This document shows, one piece after another, positions 52,088 to 62,064 of a stretch of 64,000 nt of DNA (positions within the stretch are counted from its first letter, which is position 1; each line of letters opens with the position of its first letter). The position numbers and the translations under genes are program-made. The notes below the pieces were generated by a model. That model had not been told where the DNA came from and did no database searches. It saw nothing but the letters and a program-made list of their open reading frames with translations. The DNA lies in assembly GCF_015594725.1 (NCBI RefSeq), contig NZ_JADNRC010000004.1, forward strand, positions 62,001 to 126,000. Reading direction: 5' to 3'. Origin of the DNA: Flavobacterium sp. ALJ2 (GTDB lineage: Bacteria > Bacteroidota > Bacteroidia > Flavobacteriales > Flavobacteriaceae).

Positions 52088-53464
52088 ATGATAAAATCCT
52101 ATAAAATAATTTTAACCGTTCAGTTTTTTGTATTAGCTGTGTTTGGTTTTGTTCTTTATACTGTAGAGTATGGTATTGCTTTTGCTGTTATTCCAAAATT
52201 GATTTTACTGTTAATAGGTTTCTTTTTTTTGATGACATTAGGGATTTCAATCTTCATCCAGCGTTTGATAGTTTCTGTTATCCAGTCTGATTTAGAGGTT
52301 GTAGATTTAGAAAACAGTAGTGAAGATAAATTCTGGCGCATTTCTTTTTTTACGAACTTGGTTTTTGGTGTGATAGTATTTTTGTTTTCTATTATTTGTG
52401 TGATACTGAATTTTGGAATAGGTATAAAAGGCTATTCTGGTTTCGGAATACGATTTTCTGTTTTTTTTGGAATTCTGTTTGTTGCAAGCTTAGTTGTAGG
52501 ACTCTTTTTAAGGATAAAAGATTCGGTTAATGAAGTAAACGGACTTCTTGGTGGTTTAATGATACTTCTTTCGGCTCTTATTTTTGGAGGTTCTTTATTT
52601 TTTGGATTGAATCAGTTAGTTTCACCGCAGTATTCTTCAAGTGAAATAATTGAAGCTATTCCTTTTGTTCTAGAAGTAGATGAAACCGAAGTGTCCCAGG
52701 ATAGTGCTTATGCAGTTATAGACACTACTGTTGTTGATAGTACAACTACATTTGGGCAGGACGAAGATATCACAGATGAGGAATTATCTGATGAGGAAGA
52801 GGATGATTATTACGGTTTTAAAAAAATGAAACCAACTGGTGTAAAATCAACAGGATTTTTTAAGGGATATTTTGATGGAAGTTATACTGATACTAAAATG
52901 CGAAATCTAATCCAGTATTTTTTGGCAGATTTCTTAAATTTAAAAAAAGGAGAATATTCTATCAGTATAAAAAATGTAATCGACACGGAATCCCAGATTG
53001 CTGAATATTCAGAAATAAAACATCTGGGTAAAGTATTAAGAGATGATGATGAGGCTCTTGCAAAATCATTTAAAAGTTACAGCCCTATTATTTATTCTTT
53101 GTTGTCTAAGAAAATTTACGTTGAATCTAATTTAAAACAGCTTGTAGATGTTTTGATCGTTAGCAGAGATGATATTTCTAGTACTGATGACGCCTCCAAA
53201 GTAATGGATAAGATTTATAACGCAATGATTTCTAGGTCAAAAAGAGAGTCTCCAATCGATTACTATCGTAAGATTGTACCTTATGTTTCCAATAGTACCT
53301 TAGCCTTAATGAAGAAAAAAGCCTATGCAATCGGAGGAAACAGTGATGAGGCTGCAACGATAATTGTTTATAGTTTTTGGGCTAGAAGATATCATGAAGG
53401 GAATGATACTGTAGTTTATGATATTTTGACGGAAATAAAAAAACACTACGATATAAGTGAATAA
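52088..53464 (+). CDS. Five-helix membrane protein paralogue, unit gene 3
   Basis: A 458-residue membrane protein starting 8 bases after its paralogue. Helices lie at about 7-28, 31-56, 85-112, 121-141 and 152-176. An acidic linker follows (about 195-242, EDITDEELSDEEEDD). The C-terminal helical domain ends VYSFWARRYHEGND then VYDILTEIKKHY. Helix count, linker and end motif all match gene 2, while the rest has diverged strongly. This suggests an old duplication and possibly a heteromeric complex. No catalytic residues are evident. The unit ends at the hairpin at 53479. Confidence 0.75.
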   Translation: MIKSYKIILTVQFFVLAVFGFVLYTVEYGIAFAVIPKLILLLIGFFFLMTLGISIFIQRLIVSVIQSDLEVVDLENSSEDKFWRISFFTNLVFGVIVFLFSIICVILNFGIGIKGYSGFGIRFSVFFGILFVASLVVGLFLRIKDSVNEVNGLLGGLMILLSALIFGGSLFFGLNQLVSPQYSSSEIIEAIPFVLEVDETEVSQDSAYAVIDTTVVDSTTTFGQDEDITDEELSDEEEDDYYGFKKMKPTGVKSTGFFKGYFDGSYTDTKMRNLIQYFLADFLNLKKGEYSISIKNVIDTESQIAEYSEIKHLGKVLRDDDEALAKSFKSYSPIIYSLLSKKIYVESNLKQLVDVLIVSRDDISSTDDASKVMDKIYNAMISRSKRESPIDYYRKIVPYVSNSTLALMKKKAYAIGGNSDEAATIIVYSFWARRYHEGNDTVVYDILTEIKKHYDISE

Positions 53465-53478
53465 GAATTCTAGAATAA

Positions 53479-53509
53479 AAAAACCGAAGCTTAAAAGACT
53501 TCGGTTTTT
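53479..53509. terminator. Bidirectional terminator between the three-gene unit and mvaS
   Basis: Stem AAAAACCGAAG / CTTCGGTTTTT with a 9-nt loop lies between two convergent stops at 53464 and 53517. Confidence 0.88.
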
Positions 53510-53516
53510 AAATAAT

Positions 53517-54878
53517 TTAATCAATCCATTTGTAGTAACGTGCGCCGATTAAAACAGGAATTTCTTTTTCAATTCGGTCTAAAATCCATTCGTTTTTAGG
53601 GGTTCTGATGCTTTGTTTTTGTTCTTTTTTGTGAAGTCTTTCGTAAGTGTCAAAATCGATTTCTACACTTTTGGTTAGGTTTTCAAAGAGTTTAATTTGG
53701 CTTATAGCCGATTGCCATTCGGGTTGAATTGTTCCTTCGAAAACTTTTGATTTAGAACCGCTTCCATAAGCAAGAAACCCGAATGTGGTTCCTGATATTT
53801 CTTTTTTAGTATCATAAAAATGAGCCAAAGTAGATAATAATCCCATAAAAATAGAGCCTGTATAAAGGTTTCCAATTAAAGAGGAAGCTAGTTCGGCTGG
53901 TTGCAATTTATCGTTTACAAATGTTTTGTATTCTTCGGATTTACTTATTTCCTTTAGTTTGTTTTGGTATTCTGATGTCGATTCCTCTCCTGAAATAATT
54001 TTGGATTCGCTGTCTAAAGCATAAATCTCGGATAACATTCTACGTCCTTGAAAAGAGTAAGGAAGGTGCATAATGATGCTATTCCAGTTCTTGTACAACG
54101 TTTCGTTAGTATTCTTTAGTTTCTTGAATGAAAAGTATGCGTTGCGAGTACGATCCATATAACACTGATTAGAGTATTGTCCGTCAAAAACGGGTTGATC
54201 TTTATGAATCTCAATCTCAGTTTCTAAATTATCAAACCAAGATTCGTTGTTTTTGTTTTGTGTAATTGTTTCTTTTGAGAGGCTTCTGTATGGTTTGAAA
54301 AAGTCAAAAACACCTTTTGTACTTGTTGCCCAATTTTCATCGAAAGCAATAATTCTAGGGTTTGAAGTTACTAACATTGCTAGTGCTCCAGCCCCTTGAG
54401 TATATTCTCCAGTTGAATTTAAATCGTATTTAGCAAAATCGGTCGTAACGACAATTGCTTTTTTTGTTGGATTTAGTTTAACGTAGTCAACGCAGTTTTG
54501 TAAAGCATCAACACCTCCGATACAGGCAAAAGTAAAATCGACAACATCACATTCTGATAAAGTATCTTCACCAAATTTTTGTTCCATTAGTGCGATTAAA
54601 AAAGAGCTTATAGGTTTTGAATTGTCTATTGCACTTTCGGTTCCGACATAAATTCGGCTTATTTCATTTAGGTTTATTTGGTTCTCAGTAATTAGTTTTG
54701 TTAGTGCATTTGCGCCAAAAACTACAGTATCTTGGTAAGTGTCTGGGAGGGTCATTTTGATTAAACCCAAGCCTTTTTCTAGTTTTTCGGGTTCAATATT
54801 TCTGGCTGTGGCCAAAGTTTTTATGGGCAAATGTATGTTGGCTACATCAAAAGAGATAGCGTCAATTCCTGTTTTCAT
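53517..54878 (-). CDS. mvaS: Hydroxymethylglutaryl-CoA synthase
   Basis: The enzyme condenses acetyl-CoA and acetoacetyl-CoA to HMG-CoA, the second step of the mevalonate route to isoprenoids. The catalytic residues are visible: Glu81 (GTESAIDNSKP), Cys119 (DFTFACIGGVDAL) and His271 (MHLPYSFQGRRM). The 453-residue length is longer than the bacterial form of Gram-positive cocci (about 390), with extra C-terminal material. Flavobacteria use the mevalonate pathway, so this fits. No other pathway gene is in the window. Confidence 0.93.
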   Translation of the reverse strand: MKTGIDAISFDVANIHLPIKTLATARNIEPEKLEKGLGLIKMTLPDTYQDTVVFGANALTKLITENQINLNEISRIYVGTESAIDNSKPISSFLIALMEQKFGEDTLSECDVVDFTFACIGGVDALQNCVDYVKLNPTKKAIVVTTDFAKYDLNSTGEYTQGAGALAMLVTSNPRIIAFDENWATSTKGVFDFFKPYRSLSKETITQNKNNESWFDNLETEIEIHKDQPVFDGQYSNQCYMDRTRNAYFSFKKLKNTNETLYKNWNSIIMHLPYSFQGRRMLSEIYALDSESKIISGEESTSEYQNKLKEISKSEEYKTFVNDKLQPAELASSLIGNLYTGSIFMGLLSTLAHFYDTKKEISGTTFGFLAYGSGSKSKVFEGTIQPEWQSAISQIKLFENLTKSVEIDFDTYERLHKKEQKQSIRTPKNEWILDRIEKEIPVLIGARYYKWID

Positions 54879-55196
54879 TCTGGTTTTTTTGAGGCGATAA
54901 AGGTAAAATTTAGCTTTCAGACTTCGGTTGTTTTAAATAGATAAAATTCGGTTTTAGGGTGCTTTTGAGGAAAATAAATTAAAAGACTAAAAAAAATAGC
55001 AATTTGCTAATTACATAAAAAGCAAGAATTATATATGTCAAAATTCTTTTCAAACTTATTTTGTTCTTTTTAAATTAATTGCAAAGAAATCTGCGAAAAT
55101 TCTTTAAAATCATTATAAATAACAACGAAATGGTTGTAGTTCATTAGTATTTAAGTTATTTTTGTATAATTTTTTAAAACAAACTATTAAACACTT
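54879..55196. other. Divergent intergenic region (318 bp)
   Basis: It is AT-rich and holds no credible ORF. The right end carries the sdhC promoter; I find no clear promoter for mvaS in the left part. Confidence 0.5.
55157..55164 (+). promoter_or_regulatory. -7 element TATTTTTG of sdhCAB
   Basis: Exact TAnnTTTG match 32 bases before sdhC, with a GTTG (near TTTG) 20 nt upstream. Confidence 0.55.
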
Positions 55197-55862
55197 ATGG
55201 CACAATCTGCACTATTGAATGCTTCCATCTTAAAGAAAGTGGCTATGGCTCTTTCGGGAATATTCTTAATCACGTTTTTAGCGCTGCATGTTTCTTTAAA
55301 TTTTATTTCTATAATCAGTGAAGATGTTTTTAATCAGGCTTCTCACTTTATGGGGTATAATCCGCTGATTCAATATGTAATGCAGCCAGTTTTGGCAATT
55401 GGAGTAATTTTCCATTTTGTAATGGGATTTATCTTGACTCTTCAAAATAGCGCTGCAAGACCAATTGCTTATGCAAAATACAATGGAGCTGCAAATGCTT
55501 CTTGGACTTCTAGAAATATGATTATTTCTGGATTGGTTATTTTGGCATTTTTAGGATTACATTTTTATGATTTTTGGATTCCAGAGGTTGCATATAAATA
55601 TGTAGCAGGTACTGCACCTGACGCTACAAGATATTACGGAGAATTGGTTCATAAGTTTCATGACCCAATCCGTACAGGATTATATTGTATTTCTTTTGTG
55701 TTATTAGGATTCCACTTATGGCACGGATTCAGTTCTTCTCTTCAATCTATGGGAATGAACAACAAGTACTCTAGATCTTTAAGTAGATTCGGTTATGGAT
55801 TTGCGGTAGTAGTACCAGCACTTTTCGTGATAATCGCATTATTTCATCATTTCAATAATTAA
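55197..55862 (+). CDS. sdhC: Succinate dehydrogenase cytochrome b subunit
   Basis: A 221-residue integral membrane subunit with five membrane helices and conserved histidines in several of them (FLALHVSLN, IFHFVMGF, FLGLHFYDF, LLGFHLWHGF). This fits the single large cytochrome b of the Bacillus/Wolinella type, which can carry two hemes and anchors the complex. It reacts with menaquinone, the quinone of this phylum. It is followed by sdhA after 11 bases. Confidence 0.95.
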   Translation: MAQSALLNASILKKVAMALSGIFLITFLALHVSLNFISIISEDVFNQASHFMGYNPLIQYVMQPVLAIGVIFHFVMGFILTLQNSAARPIAYAKYNGAANASWTSRNMIISGLVILAFLGLHFYDFWIPEVAYKYVAGTAPDATRYYGELVHKFHDPIRTGLYCISFVLLGFHLWHGFSSSLQSMGMNNKYSRSLSRFGYGFAVVVPALFVIIALFHHFNN

Positions 55863-55873
55863 TATAAATTATA

Positions 55874-57874
55874 ATGGCATTAGATTCAAAAATTCCACAC
55901 GGCCCAATATCGGACAAATGGACAGATTATAAAGATCATATTAATTTAGTAAACCCTGCTAACAAACGTAATTTAGATATTATTGTTGTTGGGACTGGTT
56001 TGGCTGGAGGTTCTGCAGCAGCGACTCTTGCTGAATTAGGGTATAACGTAAAAGCATTTTGTTTTCAGGATTCACCACGTCGTGCGCACTCAATTGCAGC
56101 ACAAGGGGGAATTAATGCAGCAAAAAACTATCAAGGTGATGGGGATTCAGTTTTCCGTTTGTTTTATGATACTGTAAAAGGGGGTGACTACCGTGCGCGT
56201 GAAGCAAACGTTCATCGTCTTGCCGAAGTTTCGGCTAATATTATCGACCAATGTGTGGCTCAAGGAGTTCCTTTGGCTCGTGAATACGGTGGTTTATTGG
56301 ATAATCGTTCTTTTGGAGGAACTTTGGTTTCTAGAACTTTTTATGCAAAAGGACAAACCGGACAACAATTATTATTAGGAGCATATTCTGCAATGAACCG
56401 CCAAATCGGTCGTGGAAAAATCAAAATGTACAACCGTCACGAAATGCTAGATTTAGTTATTGTTGACGGAAAAGCAAGAGGTATTATTGCTCGTAACTTA
56501 ATTACAGGAGAAATCGAAAGACACTCAGCTCATGCTGTTGTTATTGGTTCAGGTGGTTACGGAAATGTATTTTTCTTATCGACAAATGCGATGGGAAGTA
56601 ATGCTACTGCAGCTTGGAAAATTCACAAAAAAGGAGCGTTTTTCGCAAATCCTTGTTACACACAAATTCACCCAACATGTATTCCAGTTTCTGGAGATCA
56701 CCAGTCAAAATTGACTTTGATGTCTGAATCTTTACGTAATGATGGTCGTATTTGGGTGCCTGCAAAATTAGAAGATGCAAAAGCTATCCGTGAAGGAAAG
56801 AAAAAACCAACAGATTTATCTGAAGAAGAAAGAGATTATTATTTAGAAAGAAGATATCCTTCATTTGGAAATTTAGTTCCTCGTGACGTTGCTTCGCGCG
56901 CTGCAAAAGAGCGTTGTGATGCTGGTTTTGGAGTAAATAAAACAGGTGAGGCAGTTTACCTTGATTTTGCTGCAGCAATACAGCGTTATGGTAAAGAACA
57001 AGCGTATGTTAAAGGTTTAGATGCTAATGATAAGAACCTAGTTATTAAGTTAGGAACTGAGGTAGTTGAAAATAAATACGGAAACTTATTCCAAATGTAT
57101 TTAAAAATCGTTGATGAAAATCCATACGTAACACCAATGATGATTTATCCTGCGGTTCACTATACAATGGGAGGAACTTGGGTTGATTATAATTTAATGA
57201 CTACAATCCCTGGATGTTTCTCTATCGGAGAGTCTAACTTCTCTGATCACGGAGCAAACAGATTAGGAGCTTCTGCATTAATGCAAGGTTTAGCCGATGG
57301 GTATTTTGTATTACCATATACTATCGGAGATTATTTGTCACCAGATATTAAGATGGGACCTATTTCTACAGATTTACCTGAATTCGTTGAAGCAGAGAAA
57401 AATGTAACAGACCAAATCGAAAAATTCCTTAATAATAACGGTACACATTCTGTTGACCATTTCCATAAGAAATTGGGAAAAATTATGTGGGATAAAGTTG
57501 GTATGGCTCGTAACGCTAAAGGATTAAATGAAGCTATTGTAGAAATTGCAGCTTTACGTGAAGAATTTTACAGAGATGTAAAAGTACCAGGAAAAGCGAA
57601 TGAGTTTAATCAAGAATTAGAGAAAGCGACTCGTGTTGCCGATTTCTTAGAGCTAGGTGAATTGTTTGCGAAAGATGCTTTACACAGAAATGAATCTTGT
57701 GGAGGTCACTTCCGTGAAGAATATCAATCTGCAGATGGAGAAGCACAACGTGATGATGAAAACTTTGCTTATGTAGCAGCTTGGGAGTACAAAGGAAAAC
57801 CTAGCGATGCAGTATTGCATAAAGAAGAATTAGTTTTCGATAATATTAAATTGGTAACTCGTAGTTATAAATAG
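55874..57874 (+). CDS. sdhA: Succinate dehydrogenase flavoprotein subunit
   Basis: A 666-residue flavoprotein that oxidises succinate to fumarate. The FAD-binding start is [19 protein letters not shown], and the covalent-FAD histidine is in [13 protein letters not shown]. Active-site parts HYTMGG and the [17 protein letters not shown] segment are clear. The C-terminal domain has [10 protein letters not shown]. It is in the usual order sdhC-sdhA-sdhB. The spacer to sdhB (92 bases) carries a word-repeat tract. Confidence 0.97.
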   Translation: MALDSKIPHGPISDKWTDYKDHINLVNPANKRNLDIIVVGTGLAGGSAAATLAELGYNVKAFCFQDSPRRAHSIAAQGGINAAKNYQGDGDSVFRLFYDTVKGGDYRAREANVHRLAEVSANIIDQCVAQGVPLAREYGGLLDNRSFGGTLVSRTFYAKGQTGQQLLLGAYSAMNRQIGRGKIKMYNRHEMLDLVIVDGKARGIIARNLITGEIERHSAHAVVIGSGGYGNVFFLSTNAMGSNATAAWKIHKKGAFFANPCYTQIHPTCIPVSGDHQSKLTLMSESLRNDGRIWVPAKLEDAKAIREGKKKPTDLSEEERDYYLERRYPSFGNLVPRDVASRAAKERCDAGFGVNKTGEAVYLDFAAAIQRYGKEQAYVKGLDANDKNLVIKLGTEVVENKYGNLFQMYLKIVDENPYVTPMMIYPAVHYTMGGTWVDYNLMTTIPGCFSIGESNFSDHGANRLGASALMQGLADGYFVLPYTIGDYLSPDIKMGPISTDLPEFVEAEKNVTDQIEKFLNNNGTHSVDHFHKKLGKIMWDKVGMARNAKGLNEAIVEIAALREEFYRDVKVPGKANEFNQELEKATRVADFLELGELFAKDALHRNESCGGHFREEYQSADGEAQRDDENFAYVAAWEYKGKPSDAVLHKEELVFDNIKLVTRSYK

Positions 57875-57884
57875 CAATTAGTTA

Positions 57885-57958
57885 AAAGACAAAAGTTTCA
57901 AAGTTAACTGACTGAATGTTAATTGACTTTCGACTTTCGACTTTATGACTTTCAAACT
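57885..57958. repeat. Tandem GACTTTC words in sdhA-sdhB spacer
   Basis: Around 57923-57953 the unit GACTTTC recurs four times with one 8-nt variant (GACTTTAT). The left part has AGTTTCAAAGTTAAC and GTTAATTG words. The tract lies between two genes of one complex. Confidence 0.65.
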
Positions 57959-57966
57959 AAAAAAGT

Positions 57967-58713
57967 ATGAAACTTACATTAAAAATATGGCGTCAGAAAA
58001 ACGCTGAAGATAAAGGAGCAATCGTAGATTACCCAATCGACGGTATTGAACCAGATATGTCTTTCCTTGAAATGCTAGATGTTCTTAACGAGCAATTAAT
58101 AAATAAAGGAGAAGAACCAGTTGCATTTGATCATGATTGTCGCGAAGGAATTTGCGGAATGTGTTCATTATTTATTAACGGTGAAGCGCATGGACCAGAC
58201 AGAGGAGTAACAACTTGTCAGTTACACATGCGTATGTTTAAAGATGGTGATACGATTTTTATCGAACCATTTAGAGCAAAAGCTTTCCCTGTAATTAAGG
58301 ATTTAGTTGTTGACAGAAGTTCTTTTGAGAGAATTCAACATGCAGGAGGTTTTGTCTCGGTAAATACTTCAGGGAATACAATCGATGCAAATACAATTCC
58401 GATAAACAAACACGATGCAGATAAATCTTTTGATGCTGCTGCTTGTATTGGTTGCGGAGCTTGTGTTGCAACTTGTAAAAACTCATCGGCAATGTTATTC
58501 GTTGCTGCAAAAGTATCTCAATATGCTTTATTACCACAAGGACGTATCGAGGCTACGGATCGTGTTTTAAACATGGTTCATCAGATGGATACAGAAGGTT
58601 TTGGTAACTGTACTAATACAGGAGCTTGTGAAGTAGAATGCCCTAAAGGAATTTCTCTTGAAAATATAGCACGTATGAACCGTGAGTATTTATCTGCAAG
58701 TTTAAAAGGATAA
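57967..58713 (+). CDS. sdhB: Succinate dehydrogenase iron-sulfur subunit
   Basis: A 248-residue subunit that passes electrons from the flavin to the heme subunit. The [2Fe-2S] ligands are in [13 protein letters not shown] and TTCQLH. The [4Fe-4S] and [3Fe-4S] ligands are in [15 protein letters not shown] and [14 protein letters not shown]. All expected cysteines of the three clusters are present. It closes the sdhCAB operon at a strong terminator. Confidence 0.97.
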   Translation: MKLTLKIWRQKNAEDKGAIVDYPIDGIEPDMSFLEMLDVLNEQLINKGEEPVAFDHDCREGICGMCSLFINGEAHGPDRGVTTCQLHMRMFKDGDTIFIEPFRAKAFPVIKDLVVDRSSFERIQHAGGFVSVNTSGNTIDANTIPINKHDADKSFDAAACIGCGACVATCKNSSAMLFVAAKVSQYALLPQGRIEATDRVLNMVHQMDTEGFGNCTNTGACEVECPKGISLENIARMNREYLSASLKG

Positions 58714-58745
58714 TCTGAAATAAAATTCAATTTATTTTTATAAAA

Positions 58746-58775
58746 AAAACGCATTCGCAACAGCGAATGCGTTTT
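58746..58775. terminator. Terminator of sdhCAB (and of the hexosaminidase gene)
   Basis: Perfect 13-bp stem AAAACGCATTCGC / GCGAATGCGTTTT with loop AACA, between two convergent stops. Confidence 0.92.
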
Positions 58776-58785
58776 TTGTTTTTGT

Positions 58786-61089
58786 CTATTCGCAATACAA
58801 TTGCGAAGCACTTATTTCTTGTTTTTCTTTGCCTTCTTGACGGATAAAGCACTGTAAAGTTGAGCTCCCTGCTGCATCAAAATAGCTGATGTTTATTTTA
58901 TGAAATCCTTTTTCGAGTTTTGCTGCTCCGAAGGCTTCATTAATCCAATGTCTTCCGTCATTATCAACAATAAGTTGGTTGTCGATAAATAATTTGGCTC
59001 CATCATCTACAATAGTAGAAAACTCATATTGTGCTGTTTCGGGAATGTAGATATATCCTTCAAACTTTAAGCCCATATATAGGTTCTCTTTTGATTTGTA
59101 TTTCTTCATTTCTATTACGCCTTCATGTATTCCAGACTTAGTAAATTTTATAGTGTCTAGTTCTAGTGTTTGTTGTACGAGTTTATTTGTATAAGAATAT
59201 TTTAAGCCATTTTTTGTTGGCTTAATAGCTAAAGCTGGTTGAATTTCAGAATTTTTAACGGAAATGGTGGTTATAGAACTTCGTCTGCCACTTGGGCTTA
59301 TCTGAACTACTTTTATATTTCTAAATTCTCCTTTCGGGATGTAAATAGTAACTGGTTTTTTGTAATTGCTGGCAGTTTCATCTGGATTATAACCGTCGAT
59401 GGTATAGAAAATTTGTCCATTTTTAATTGTAGGTTGCATCTCCAGTATATATTTGGAAGCTATAACTGCGGTATCTTGAATTCCAAATGGAGTAGGGACT
59501 TTGTAGAGTCTTTTTTGGGATTCTAATTTTTCTATATGATGTGGAAATCTTTTTAGCATTAAATTAGGGTAATTTTTATTCTTTGTTTCTGTCCAGGCAA
59601 TTTCTGCAAACGGAAACAATCGAGGGTAAAGCATATAATTGAGCTTTGCAGGGCTTGTTATATATTCGGACCAAATATTAGCCTGAACTCCATAGATGTA
59701 TTTTTGTTGTTCAGTGGTTAAACTATCTACTGGAGTTGGGTTGTAGTTATATACTTCGTGAACAGTGGTTAAACGCCCAACTGATAGTGGTTCTTGCAAA
59801 GAATAGCCTTGATTATGATCGAAATAAACATAATCTTCAGGGGTCATAATTACTTTGTGTTTTTCTTTAGCAGCTGCAATTCCGCCAGACTCTCCTCGCC
59901 ATGACATTACTGTAGCATTAGGGGCAAGTCCGCCTTCAAGAATTTCATCCCATCCAAAAATTTGTCTTCCATTTGTGTTAAGGTATCTCTCTATGCGTTT
60001 TATAAAATAACTCTGTAGTTCATGCTCGTTTTTTAAGCCTAGTTCTTTTATTCTCTTTTGGCAATTAGGACATTTTTCCCATCGTGATTTTGGGCATTCA
60101 TCTCCACCAATATGGATATATTCACTTGGGAAAAGGGCTATTACTTCTTTTAAAACATCTTCAAGGAAAACAAAAGTTTCTTCTTTGCCTGCGCAAAATA
60201 CATCTTCAAATACACCCCAAGATTCAATTACTTTTAAGTCTGATGAAGGAAAACAAGCTAAATTTGGATAAGCGGCCACTGCTGCTGATGCATGTCCAGG
60301 CATTTCGATTTCGGGAATAACGTTTACAAAATGTGCTTCGGCAAATTTTACGACATCTTTAATTTCTTCTTGTGTATAATAACCTCCGTAGGGAGTATTA
60401 TCAAAAAATCTCGGAAATCTTTCGAATTTGTTCCCTACAAGCGTTTGTGCTCTTTTAGATCCAATTTCAGTTAGTTTCGGGTATTTTTTTATTTCTATTC
60501 TCCAGCCTTGATCATCTGTTAAATGCCAATGAAAATTATTTAGTTTGTAATATGACATTTGGGCGATTAAATCCTTAATAACTGTTGTCGAAAAAAAGTG
60601 ACGGGAAACATCTAGATGCAAGCCTCTATATTGATATCGAGGTTGATCTATAATTTCAACTGTTGGTAGTTTTATTTGAGCATCAACAGTTAAATTATTT
60701 GGTAGAAGTTGAAGTAAACTTTGTACTGCATAAAATAAACCTTGTTCTTGGCCCGTAACAAAGATCCCTTTGGGAGTAATGTTTATTTTATAGGCTTCTT
60801 TGTTTGTTTTCTCTGAAGCTGGTTCGGTTGCAAATTGAATTAGAATATCGGCTTTCTTTTTTGGCGTATTTTTATTTATAACAGATTCAAAAATTTGAGC
60901 TGTTTTAAATTCTTTAGGAGTGTATTTGTTGTCTTTGAAAACAATTTTTACTTGGCCTTTTATAATGATACTGTCACCAGTTTCTTGGTAGAAATTTGGT
61001 GCAGGGATTATAGCAGTATTGTTTAAAGTCTCTTGGGCATTTCCTAAAGAATAACATAGTATTAAAATAAATAAAAGGTTTTTTTTCAT
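58786..61089 (-). CDS. Beta-N-acetylhexosaminidase (GH20) with PA14 domain
   Basis: A secreted enzyme that releases terminal GlcNAc or GalNAc from glycans or chito-oligosaccharides. The ATG at 61089 opens directly with the signal peptide (MKKNLLFILILCYSLGNAQ), giving 767 residues. A GH20b N-domain precedes the barrel; the catalytic pair is Asp330-Glu331 in HIGGDECPKSRW, with HWHLTDDQGWRIEI and IPEIEMPGHA upstream. After the barrel comes a small strand domain and then a PA14-type carbohydrate-binding domain (about 650-760, VDDGAKLFIDNQLI, FFDAAG-like FDAAGSSTLQCF). It is divergent from a DeoR-type regulator, which may control it. Confidence 0.94.
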   Translation of the reverse strand: MKKNLLFILILCYSLGNAQETLNNTAIIPAPNFYQETGDSIIIKGQVKIVFKDNKYTPKEFKTAQIFESVINKNTPKKKADILIQFATEPASEKTNKEAYKINITPKGIFVTGQEQGLFYAVQSLLQLLPNNLTVDAQIKLPTVEIIDQPRYQYRGLHLDVSRHFFSTTVIKDLIAQMSYYKLNNFHWHLTDDQGWRIEIKKYPKLTEIGSKRAQTLVGNKFERFPRFFDNTPYGGYYTQEEIKDVVKFAEAHFVNVIPEIEMPGHASAAVAAYPNLACFPSSDLKVIESWGVFEDVFCAGKEETFVFLEDVLKEVIALFPSEYIHIGGDECPKSRWEKCPNCQKRIKELGLKNEHELQSYFIKRIERYLNTNGRQIFGWDEILEGGLAPNATVMSWRGESGGIAAAKEKHKVIMTPEDYVYFDHNQGYSLQEPLSVGRLTTVHEVYNYNPTPVDSLTTEQQKYIYGVQANIWSEYITSPAKLNYMLYPRLFPFAEIAWTETKNKNYPNLMLKRFPHHIEKLESQKRLYKVPTPFGIQDTAVIASKYILEMQPTIKNGQIFYTIDGYNPDETASNYKKPVTIYIPKGEFRNIKVVQISPSGRRSSITTISVKNSEIQPALAIKPTKNGLKYSYTNKLVQQTLELDTIKFTKSGIHEGVIEMKKYKSKENLYMGLKFEGYIYIPETAQYEFSTIVDDGAKLFIDNQLIVDNDGRHWINEAFGAAKLEKGFHKINISYFDAAGSSTLQCFIRQEGKEKQEISASQLYCE

Positions 61090-61113
61090 GTTTAGGTTTT
61101 GATTGGTTAAAAA

Positions 61114-61121
61114 CAAATTTA
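61114..61121 (-). promoter_or_regulatory. -7 element TAAATTTG of the hexosaminidase gene
   Basis: Exact TAnnTTTG match on the minus strand, 24 bases before the chosen ATG; it supports that start over the one at 61116. Confidence 0.5.
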
Positions 61122-61263
61122 AAGTTTATAATAGTATGAGTTGGTTTTTTTTGCAAAAAAATTGCATATGTATTTTTGTGTTTAATATATTGTGAATGAT
61201 AGAATTGTGTTATTTTTTGGCTCTATTTTTATTTTAGTTAGCAATATTATTGCATTATTTGCT

Positions 61264-61271
61264 TATTTTTG
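61264..61271 (+). promoter_or_regulatory. -7 element TATTTTTG of the DeoR gene
   Basis: Exact TAnnTTTG match 19 bases before the ATG at 61291. It lies within a longer open frame that starts with GTG at 61192, arguing against that start. Confidence 0.5.
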
Positions 61272-61290
61272 TTCTAATAAAAAAAATCTT

Positions 61291-62064
61291 ATGAATGATA
61301 ATGAATTGGTGAATTACACCAAGGAAGAAAGAAAAGCTCATATTTTAAAAGAGATTAATTTGCATACTCGAGTGAGTTTTGACACTCTTTCAAACCAGTT
61401 GTTTGTTTCAGAAGATACTATACGAAGAGATATAAATGAACTTGAATCGGAGTCATTGTTGATAAAGGTAAAGGGTGGCGCTATGACAAAGGCTTATCAT
61501 CACTCTTCTGTAACCCAAACTTATGCGGGTGAGGCTAAACAAATAATTGGAAAAAAAACAGTTGGGTTGCTTCATGACGGAATGGTTTTATTACTTGGAG
61601 GAGGAACTACCATTAGGGAATTTATTCGGTTGATTCCAAATGATTTAAATCTTACAATTTTCACTGTTACTGTTCTGTCTGCAGTTGAACTTCTGGATAA
61701 ACCCAATGTAAAAGCTATAATGATAGGAGGAAGCATCTCTCCTTATAGTCAAATGTGTGTCAGTGGAGATGTTTATCATCAGTTATCAAGCATTAAAGTT
61801 GACTTATTAATTTTAGGAACAAATGCGCTAGATATTGAGGGTGGCTTTTCAGATTCAGATTGGGACACGGTTCAGGTAAAGAAGGCAATGATTCAATCTG
61901 CTCGAAAAACAGCTATACTTACTATATCCGAAAAATTGGACACTGTGCTTAAGATGAAAATTGCCAGCTTATCCGAAGTCGATTTTGTAATTACTGAAGT
62001 TGATCCAGATCATGAAAAACTTCAATCGTATAAGCAGGCAGTTCCAAGTTTGACATTTGTTTAA
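61291..62064 (+). CDS. DeoR/GlpR family transcriptional regulator
   Basis: A 257-residue regulator with an N-terminal winged helix (ERKAHILKEINLHTRVSFDT, SEDTIRRDINELESE) and a C-terminal sugar-phosphate-binding isomerase-like domain (LLLGGGTTIREFI, GGSISPYSQMCVSGD, DLLILGTNALD). DeoR-family proteins repress sugar or amino-sugar genes until a phosphorylated intermediate appears. The neighbours suggest control of the divergent hexosaminidase gene. The ATG at 61291 gives the usual length; a GTG at 61192 would add a hydrophobic leader not seen in the family. Its stop overlaps the convergent dipeptidase stop by 3 bases. Confidence 0.92.
   Translation: MNDNELVNYTKEERKAHILKEINLHTRVSFDTLSNQLFVSEDTIRRDINELESESLLIKVKGGAMTKAYHHSSVTQTYAGEAKQIIGKKTVGLLHDGMVLLLGGGTTIREFIRLIPNDLNLTIFTVTVLSAVELLDKPNVKAIMIGGSISPYSQMCVSGDVYHQLSSIKVDLLILGTNALDIEGGFSDSDWDTVQVKKAMIQSARKTAILTISEKLDTVLKMKIASLSEVDFVITEVDPDHEKLQSYKQAVPSLTFV

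Noticed and set aside
49339..53464. Calling the three-gene unit an anti-phage defence system
   Set aside because: No nuclease, NTPase, toxin or sensor motif is visible; the context is core metabolism, not a defence island.
61192..61290. GTG-initiated hydrophobic N-terminal extension of the DeoR regulator
   Set aside because: A -7 element lies inside it and the family length fits the ATG at 61291.
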